DNA of 10,157 bases, from contig JAPSIU010000078.1 in the NCBI GenBank assembly GCA_031178565.1, forward strand, positions 1 to 10,157. The letters are read 5' to 3'. The stretch's first letter is position 1; each line of letters begins with the position of its first letter. The position numbers and the translations under genes are program-made. Under the pieces are notes generated by a model, which was not told the origin of the DNA, did no database searches, and saw only the letters and a program-made list of their open reading frames with translations. Positions 5,422 to 10,157 of the stretch are shown here, one piece after another. Source of the stretch: Leucobacter sp. Its GTDB lineage: Bacteria > Actinomycetota > Actinomycetes > Actinomycetales > Microbacteriaceae.

Positions 5422-6276
5422 GTGCCGGGAGACAACTGGAGTCGGGCGAGCAGCCTGCGCGGCCGGTCGAGCCCCGACGACGTGCGCGCACGCATGCTGC
5501 AGAGCTCGACGAGACACGTCGAGACGGTCGGCCTCACGCTCGGCGCCAGCGCTGCGCTCGTCGAGAGCCTCTCCGCCGATGCCGGAGTCACCGGCAAGCA
5601 GTTCGCCCAGGTCTGGTCGTCACCCGAGGAGTTCCTCGTGGACCTGTTCTGCGAGTTGGCCAACCAGGCGCGCGCCGACCGGGCGGACACCGAGACGCTC
5701 CTGACCACGTGGCAGTATCTCAGCGTGCGCGTCGACGACCTCCGCTCGTCCGAGGGGCGTCGCAGAGTTCTCGTCGACGTGATCCGCACCGCTGCGGAGT
5801 ACAACTTCAACGTCGTGACCGCATCGAGCAAGTGGCGCACCTACGCCGCACTCTCCACGACGATCATGTCGTGGCCCGAGGGCGGGGCCCGCACCCGCGT
5901 ACTCGACGCCCTCCGCGCGAGTGAGGCCTCCTTCATCGAAACGATGGAGGGCTTCTACCGCAACGTGCTGCCGACGATCGGCTACCGCCTGAAGCCCGGG
6001 TTCCACAACGACTATCAGCCGTTCGTCGTGGCTGCGGCCTCCGTCATCGAGGGGTTGGGGACCGTGCGCGCGAGTGTCCCCGTCCTCCTCGAGGACCACT
6101 TCGAGCTCTCGGGCGACAACGGTGCGGAAACCTGGTCGGTCGCTTCTCTCGCGTTCATGGGCGTCGTCGACGCCTTCATCGAGCCGGATCCGGAGTTCGT
6201 CCCCGAGGACGCGATCGCCCGACTCAGCACGGGGGTCGACGTGACTCCGCCGTCGTCATCGGACTCCGACTACTGA
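5422..6276 (+). CDS. TetR-like transcriptional regulator
   Basis: From the GTG at 5422 the protein has 284 residues. Residues about 22-80 fit a TetR DNA-binding domain: a first helix (RARMLQSSTRHVETVG), then ALVESLSADAGVTGKQFAQVW (helix-turn-helix, with GVTGKQFAQVW as the recognition helix in place of the usual GVSxGTLYxHF) and SSPEEFLVDLFCEL, the equivalent of SKEELLxxL. The remaining 200 residues are helical with several aromatic/hydrophobic stretches (FYRNVLPTIGYRLKPGFHNDYQPF), as in a ligand-binding and dimerisation domain. The C-terminus ends in a Ser/Asp tail. The start is uncertain: the frame is open back to 5239, but the earlier part overlaps the acyltransferase promoter region; GTG 5482 and ATG 5494 are shorter options. 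It is divergent from the acyltransferase/ThiF pair and convergent, 39 bp apart, with the GGDEF-EAL gene. It probably controls its own gene and the divergent pair; the ligand is unknown. Confidence 0.75.
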   Translation: MPGDNWSRASSLRGRSSPDDVRARMLQSSTRHVETVGLTLGASAALVESLSADAGVTGKQFAQVWSSPEEFLVDLFCELANQARADRADTETLLTTWQYLSVRVDDLRSSEGRRRVLVDVIRTAAEYNFNVVTASSKWRTYAALSTTIMSWPEGGARTRVLDALRASEASFIETMEGFYRNVLPTIGYRLKPGFHNDYQPFVVAAASVIEGLGTVRASVPVLLEDHFELSGDNGAETWSVASLAFMGVVDAFIEPDPEFVPEDAIARLSTGVDVTPPSSSDSDY

Positions 6277-6315
6277 CACGATCCGCGTGCGCTCCCGTCA
6301 TCGGAGCCGGCTCGC

Positions 6316-8646
6316 TCAGAGATCGATGAGCGCCCGCGCGCCCCATCGCCGGATGCGCTCCGTCATCGGGGCGAAGGGGATCGGCCGACCGAAGTAGTAG
6401 CCCTGGGCGTTGCGCACTCCGAGCTCGGCCATGACGTCGGCCATCGCGCGGGTCTCGACACCCTCGACGACCACCGTGTACCCCAGGTTGTCCCCGAACC
6501 CCTGCAGCGCTTTGACGACCTCGCGCTGACGCACGTCGCCGAGATCGCTGATCAGGCTCTTGTCGATCTTCAGGATGTTCATCGGGAAGTGCACGAGAGC
6601 GCCGACCGACGAGTCGTCCGAGCCGTAGTCGTCGAGAGCGATGGTGACCCCGGCGCCCTGCATGCGCTCGGCGTCGCGCCGCAGCTCGTCGGTGACCGAC
6701 CGCAGCGAGCGCTCATTGAGCTCGATGCAGAGCGAGAGATCGGGGTGCGCGCGAGCGGCGTCGCGGATGAACGGCCCGAGCTCGGTTTCGCTGATCTGCC
6801 CCAGTTCGAGGTTCACCGTCATGCATTGGATGCCTGGCTCGAGCCGACGGAACTCCTCGGCGGCGTCGAGCGCCTTCGTGATGACCTGCACGGTGAGGCC
6901 GTTCATGAGGCCGAGGCTCTTGGCTCTCGCGACGAGCGAGGGAGGGGAGATCGGGCCGATCTCCGGATCGGTGTAGCGGACGAGTGCTTCGAATGCCCAG
7001 ATCCTGCCCTGGTCGATGCTCACGATCGGCTGGAACGCGAGGGCGAGCCGGTTCTCCCGGATCGCCCGTTCCACGATGTCGTTCGTGCGGGTGGAGCGGC
7101 GTGAGGAGATGCTGACGGTGCTGCCTTCGGCCGATCCGCCGAGATGACGAGACCGCTTGACCTGCAGCATCGTGCGGTCGGCATCCTCCACGAGCGTCTG
7201 CGCGTCGAGCTCTCGGTGGCCCGAGAATGCGAGGCCCGCGCTCACGACCGGCCGCACGCGATGCCCCTCCAACGACAGCGGCCGGCTCACCGTCTCGACG
7301 ACCCGATCGGCGGAGTCCTTCGCCTGCTCGAGAGAGAGGAGTCCCGAGAAGATGACGACGAACTCGTCGCCGCCCACCCGCGCCACGAAGTCTCCTCCGC
7401 CCACGGCGCCCCGCAACCGCTCGGCGACGGCCCGCAGCAGCTCGTCACCCGCTCGGTGTCCGAAGTTGTCGTTGAGCTTCTTGAAGTCGTCGAGGTCCAT
7501 GAAGAGCAAGGCGATGCCCTCGTGGTACGGGCGGTTCTCGTTCGCGCCGACCAGAGCGTCCTGGAACGCCCCGTAGTTCGGCAGCCCGGTGAGCGCGTCG
7601 CTGTTCGCGCGGCGTTCGAGGATGTCCACCTCGTTCTGGACGCGTGTGGCCTCGCTCGCCACGTGGGCAATGGTGTCGAGCGCGCGCTCGTCCTCACGCG
7701 AGAAGAAAGCCCCTCCGATCTTCCGCGACGCGATCAGATACCGTCCCGCGCCCGGCCCGAGACTCACGCCCGCCCCGATCTCACCGCGATCGGGCGCCCG
7801 ATCGCGGAGTTCCACGCGGCCCGCCTGCACGATGGAGCGGGCCCGGTCCTGCAGCGCGGCCGCGAGCCCGTCCCCGGTCTCTCGGGGGAGTTCGACAGCC
7901 GCATCGACGACAGCGCTCAACCGGTGTTCGATCCCCGCGTACCGCGCACGCTGGGCCAGCATGTAGAACGCGGCCGCTGTGAGGAGCACGACGAACGGGG
8001 TGAGGCTGGCATCCGGATCCTGTTCGAGCCAGGGAATGACCGAGGCGTCGACCACGTTCATGAGCGTGGCCGTGATCGCCACCGCGAGGATGATGAGTCC
8101 GAGGCGGGAGGGGCTGATGGCCGAGATCCCGAAGCCGCGGTCGAGCGTCGAGCGGCTCCACTGCCCGGCGAACTCGCCGAGCAGGAGCAGGATGTAGTAC
8201 ACGGCCGTCGCGACGAGGAAACTCGGGAGCAGCCAGAGGCCGAGGGACGTGAGGCCGGTCTGGATCGCCACGAACACGAAGGCCGACGCCGATCCGATCC
8301 CCGTCGCGTACAGGGCGTGCAGGAGACTGCGACGCATGACCGCCTGGGAGATCAGGAGACCCGTGGTCCAGACGCACACCCCGAGAAAGGGAGACTCCTC
8401 CGCCGGCCGGATCGCGAGCATCGCGATGGCCGCTCCCACAAAAGGGAAACCGGGAGAGCGGCCGACGTGCATCTGGAACGGGCCGCAGATGATCACCCCC
8501 GCGATCACGGTGAGCACGAGCGTCCACGATTCCGGCGGTGCATCGACCAGCCGGTAGACGCCGTACCCCGTCGTGCCCAGCGCGAAGGCGATGAATGGCG
8601 CTGCGAAGAGGTTGCCCCGCCTCGTCGCGTCTGCGCCTGTGAACAC
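6316..8646 (-). CDS. Membrane-anchored GGDEF-EAL cyclic-di-GMP enzyme
   Basis: This 776-residue protein should both make (GGDEF) and break down (EAL) the second messenger c-di-GMP. Residues 13-232 contain about eight hydrophobic segments, a polytopic membrane sensor of no family I can name. About 240-345 looks like a GAF-type or helical linker. The GGDEF domain (about 348-500) starts DALTGLPNYGAF, has MDLDDFKKLND and an intact GGDEF at 425-429. The upstream inhibitory RxxD site is absent (GGGD), so product inhibition may be missing. The EAL domain (about 521-771) keeps EAL 553-555, VNLE, CIELNE, the Asp pair in ALDDYG (672-673), LKIDKS, VEGVET and AQGYYFG, all residues expected for metal-dependent phosphodiesterase activity. 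I chose the GTG at 8646 because GGGAG lies six bases upstream; an earlier frame start at 8718 lacks one and adds a charged 24-residue stretch. It is divergent from the LAL regulator gene. Confidence 0.92.
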   Translation of the reverse strand: MFTGADATRRGNLFAAPFIAFALGTTGYGVYRLVDAPPESWTLVLTVIAGVIICGPFQMHVGRSPGFPFVGAAIAMLAIRPAEESPFLGVCVWTTGLLISQAVMRRSLLHALYATGIGSASAFVFVAIQTGLTSLGLWLLPSFLVATAVYYILLLLGEFAGQWSRSTLDRGFGISAISPSRLGLIILAVAITATLMNVVDASVIPWLEQDPDASLTPFVVLLTAAAFYMLAQRARYAGIEHRLSAVVDAAVELPRETGDGLAAALQDRARSIVQAGRVELRDRAPDRGEIGAGVSLGPGAGRYLIASRKIGGAFFSREDERALDTIAHVASEATRVQNEVDILERRANSDALTGLPNYGAFQDALVGANENRPYHEGIALLFMDLDDFKKLNDNFGHRAGDELLRAVAERLRGAVGGGDFVARVGGDEFVVIFSGLLSLEQAKDSADRVVETVSRPLSLEGHRVRPVVSAGLAFSGHRELDAQTLVEDADRTMLQVKRSRHLGGSAEGSTVSISSRRSTRTNDIVERAIRENRLALAFQPIVSIDQGRIWAFEALVRYTDPEIGPISPPSLVARAKSLGLMNGLTVQVITKALDAAEEFRRLEPGIQCMTVNLELGQISETELGPFIRDAARAHPDLSLCIELNERSLRSVTDELRRDAERMQGAGVTIALDDYGSDDSSVGALVHFPMNILKIDKSLISDLGDVRQREVVKALQGFGDNLGYTVVVEGVETRAMADVMAELGVRNAQGYYFGRPIPFAPMTERIRRWGARALIDL

Positions 8647-8652
8647 GGCCCT

Positions 8653-8657
8653 CTCCC
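8653..8657 (-). promoter_or_regulatory. Ribosome binding site deciding the GTG start of the GGDEF-EAL gene
   Basis: On the minus strand GGGAG (within GGGAGAGGG) precedes the GTG at 8646 by six bases. This favours the 776-residue form over the longer reading from 8718. Confidence 0.6.
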
Positions 8658-8851
8658 GATGTTTCGCCGCGCCCTCGCGATGGTCAGGGCGAGAGGTGCG
8701 GCAGCCTTGCCGTGTCAATCATGATATGCCTCTCGACGCGGCGACGAGGCGGATTGAACGGCGCGTATGATCGCGGCGGCGCCGAGCAGGAGCGGGTCGG
8801 AGCGCGGAGCTCGCCTCGGCATCGACCTTACTCGGGCTGAGCAGATGCGGG
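8658..8851. promoter_or_regulatory. Divergent intergenic region between GGDEF-EAL and LAL genes
   Basis: The gap carries the promoters of two divergent genes. A perfect TTGACA lies on the minus strand at 8718-8713 but has no recognisable -10 at 16-18 bp. Directly beside it is a small perfect dyad, CGGCA/TGCCG (8699-8703 and 8708-8712, loop of four), which could be an operator or a leader hairpin. CTCGC/GCGAG arms around 8674-8693 form a second weak hairpin in the presumed leader. A TATGAT at 8766-8771 (+) resembles a -10 without a -35. No riboswitch consensus was recognised. Confidence 0.35.
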
Positions 8852-8857
8852 TAGAGT
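8852..8857 (+). promoter_or_regulatory. Candidate -10 element of the LAL regulator gene
   Basis: TAGAGT (TANNNT type) lies 17 bases before the ATG and ends six bases before the Shine-Dalgarno sequence. The -35 partner would be around TTACTC (8828-8833), a weak match. A transcript from here would have a very short leader. Confidence 0.4.
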
Positions 8858-8863
8858 CTGCTC

Positions 8864-8870
8864 AAGGAGG
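8864..8870 (+). promoter_or_regulatory. Ribosome binding site of the LAL regulator gene
   Basis: AAGGAGG, close to a perfect anti-Shine-Dalgarno match, four bases before the ATG at 8875. It fixes the start of a gene whose end is outside the window. Confidence 0.85.
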
Positions 8871-8874
8871 TCGG

Positions 8875-10157
8875 ATGCTCCTCGGACGCGAAGATCATCT
8901 GCGAGTTCTCGAGGCCGCTGTCGCCCGGGCTCGCAGCGGTCGCGCGAGCGTTTCGATCCTCTACGGCAGCCCCGGCGTCGGGAAATCCGCGCTGCTGGCC
9001 GCGGCCGTCGACCGGTTCGTCGTCCCGCTCGCGGAGGTGCTCCTGCTGAGGATCTCCGGTCACGCGGCGGAGTCGGAGCTTCCCTACGCCGGCCTGCAGC
9101 AGCTGCTCGCACCTCTCGCCCCGGCGCTCGACGCGCTGCCCGAACCGCAGCGAGGCGCTCTGAAGCACGCGCTCGCCCTCGAGGCGGGGCAGCCGGGCGA
9201 CCGCATGGCCGCGGCGAGCGCCGTCCTGCGCCTCATCACCTCGGCGGCCGAATCGCGACCGGTGGTCGTGGTGGCCGACGACTTCCAGTGGCTCGACCGC
9301 TCGACGCGCCAGGCCTTGATCTTCATGGCTCGCAGGATCGACGCCGACGCCGTCGCGGTGCTGCTGGCGCAGCGCGGGCGGCTGAGCGAGGAGTTGTCGG
9401 GGATGGGCCGGGCGATGCATGTCGAACCGCTCCAGCCGTCGGTCGCCCGGGACCTCCTCCGCCGCGACTACCCCGACATGAGCTCGACTGTCGCGAGAAA
9501 GGTGCTCGAGCGGGCTGCGGGGCTGCCGCTCGCGCTCAGAGAGATTCCCGCCGAGCTCAGCGAGGCCCAGCGGCAGGCCCGGGATCCGCTGCCCTCGACG
9601 TTCCCGGTCGGCGAGTTCATCGAGCGGCTGTACGAGACCCGTCTCGAACGGCTCGACGACGAAACGCGGCTCGCGCTGCTGATCGCGAGCTTCGAGGATC
9701 TCGAGGCGGCCGACCTCGTGACGGCACTCGCGCGCGTCGGCCTCGGCGCGACGGCGCTGGAGGCGGCGGAGCGGATCCGGCTCGTCCGGGTCGTGGACGG
9801 GAGATGCGTCTTCGCGCACCCCACGGTTCGAGGAGCTGTGCAGATCGCGGCCACGTCGTCCGAGATGATCCGCGCGCACGAGGCGCTCGCGGCGTGTTTC
9901 GCGTCCGATCCCGCACGATACGCTCTCTACGCCCAGGGCTGCGAGTCCATCGGAGACGAGGACGTCGCGAGGGCGCTCGACACCGCCGCACTGCAGGCGC
10001 ACGGCCGGGGCGCGTTCGCCGAGGCCGCGAGCGCGTGGGAGGCCGCGTCGAACCGCACGGGGAGCGAGTCCGCCCGGGACGGCTTCCGCACCCGCGCGAT
10101 CCAGTGCTATCTGCGCTCGGGGCTGGGACTGCAGGCCCTGCCGCTGCTGGAGACCGC
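8875..10157 (+). CDS. LAL/MalT-type regulator with AAA-type ATPase domain, 5' part
   Basis: The frame is open from ATG 8875 to the window end (427 codons), so this is the N-terminal part of a much larger protein. It starts MLLGREDHLRVLEAAV, the usual opening of LAL (large ATP-binding LuxR) regulators. The Walker A loop GSPGVGKSA is at residues 31-39 and the Walker B VVVVADDFQWLD at 130-141, with D135/D136. Between them lies the family-typical ESELPYAGLQQLLAPL. RRIDADAVAVLLAQRGRL continues the STAND/AAA core. From about residue 330 the sequence becomes helical-repeat-like (ALDTAALQAHGRGAFAEAASAWE), as in the TPR part. A C-terminal LuxR-type helix-turn-helix is expected beyond base 10157 but not seen, so the regulator assignment is inference from the N-terminal half; an adenylate-cyclase-linked ATPase of the same fold is an alternative. 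It is divergent from the GGDEF-EAL gene. Confidence 0.85.
   Translation, partial: MLLGREDHLRVLEAAVARARSGRASVSILYGSPGVGKSALLAAAVDRFVVPLAEVLLLRISGHAAESELPYAGLQQLLAPLAPALDALPEPQRGALKHALALEAGQPGDRMAAASAVLRLITSAAESRPVVVVADDFQWLDRSTRQALIFMARRIDADAVAVLLAQRGRLSEELSGMGRAMHVEPLQPSVARDLLRRDYPDMSSTVARKVLERAAGLPLALREIPAELSEAQRQARDPLPSTFPVGEFIERLYETRLERLDDETRLALLIASFEDLEAADLVTALARVGLGATALEAAERIRLVRVVDGRCVFAHPTVRGAVQIAATSSEMIRAHEALAACFASDPARYALYAQGCESIGDEDVARALDTAALQAHGRGAFAEAASAWEAASNRTGSESARDGFRTRAIQCYLRSGLGLQALPLLET

Noticed and set aside
7144..8724. Plus-strand 526-codon open frame opposite the GGDEF-EAL gene
   Set aside because: Low-complexity Arg/Glu/His composition. The opposite strand encodes intact GGDEF and membrane segments.
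8719..10002. Long minus-strand open frame (427 codons) opposite the LAL gene
   Set aside because: Rich in Arg/Glu/Gly with no domain sense. It lies antisense to a frame with clear Walker A/B motifs and a strong ribosome site, so it is a high-GC shadow.
1..10157. CRISPR arrays, insertion sequences or rRNA
   Set aside because: No regularly spaced direct repeats, transposase motifs or rRNA signatures were seen on either strand.

Overview
The window looks like chromosomal DNA of a high-GC actinobacterium, most likely Microbacteriaceae (Microbacterium-like). This rests on the strong G/C bias at third codon positions, the actinobacterial clpS/DUF2017/metallopeptidase cluster, an NYN protein of the type widespread in Actinobacteria, a histidine tRNA with encoded CCA, and TANNNT-type -10 elements. 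The species assignment is inference.

Layout. Positions 1-780 (+) hold the 3' part of a DNA polymerase IV gene, which runs convergently into a tightly coupled minus-strand trio at 2104-835: a small HExxH metallopeptidase, ClpS and a DUF2017 protein. A tRNA-His(GTG) with a strong rho-independent terminator follows at 2236-2355 (+). Next is an NYN-domain nuclease-like gene at 2574-3308 (+), broken by one in-frame TGA, with another strong terminator behind it.

The right two thirds (3519-10157) look like a signalling locus. Two translationally coupled minus-strand genes encode an E1/ThiF-like adenylyltransferase (3519-4469) and, upstream of it, a LuxI/FeeM-like N-acyltransferase (4469-5239, TTG start). 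Divergent from them is a TetR-like regulator (about 5422-6276, +), with a candidate dyad operator in the shared intergenic region. Convergent with the regulator is a large membrane-anchored GGDEF-EAL c-di-GMP enzyme (6316-8646, -). Divergent from that, and running off the window, is a LAL-type (large ATP-binding LuxR) regulator (8875-10157, +).

The most interesting reading is inference: the acyltransferase/adenylyltransferase pair makes a small acylated molecule, the TetR-like protein may sense it, and the c-di-GMP enzyme and LAL regulator form part of the response. From memory, the gene content resembles the M. tuberculosis Rv1353c-Rv1358 region (TetR, GGDEF-EAL, ThiF-like MoeY, EAL, LuxR/LAL), which would argue for a conserved functional neighbourhood. 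A second item worth checking is the otherwise intact NYN gene with a lone TGA where a conserved Trp codon is expected.
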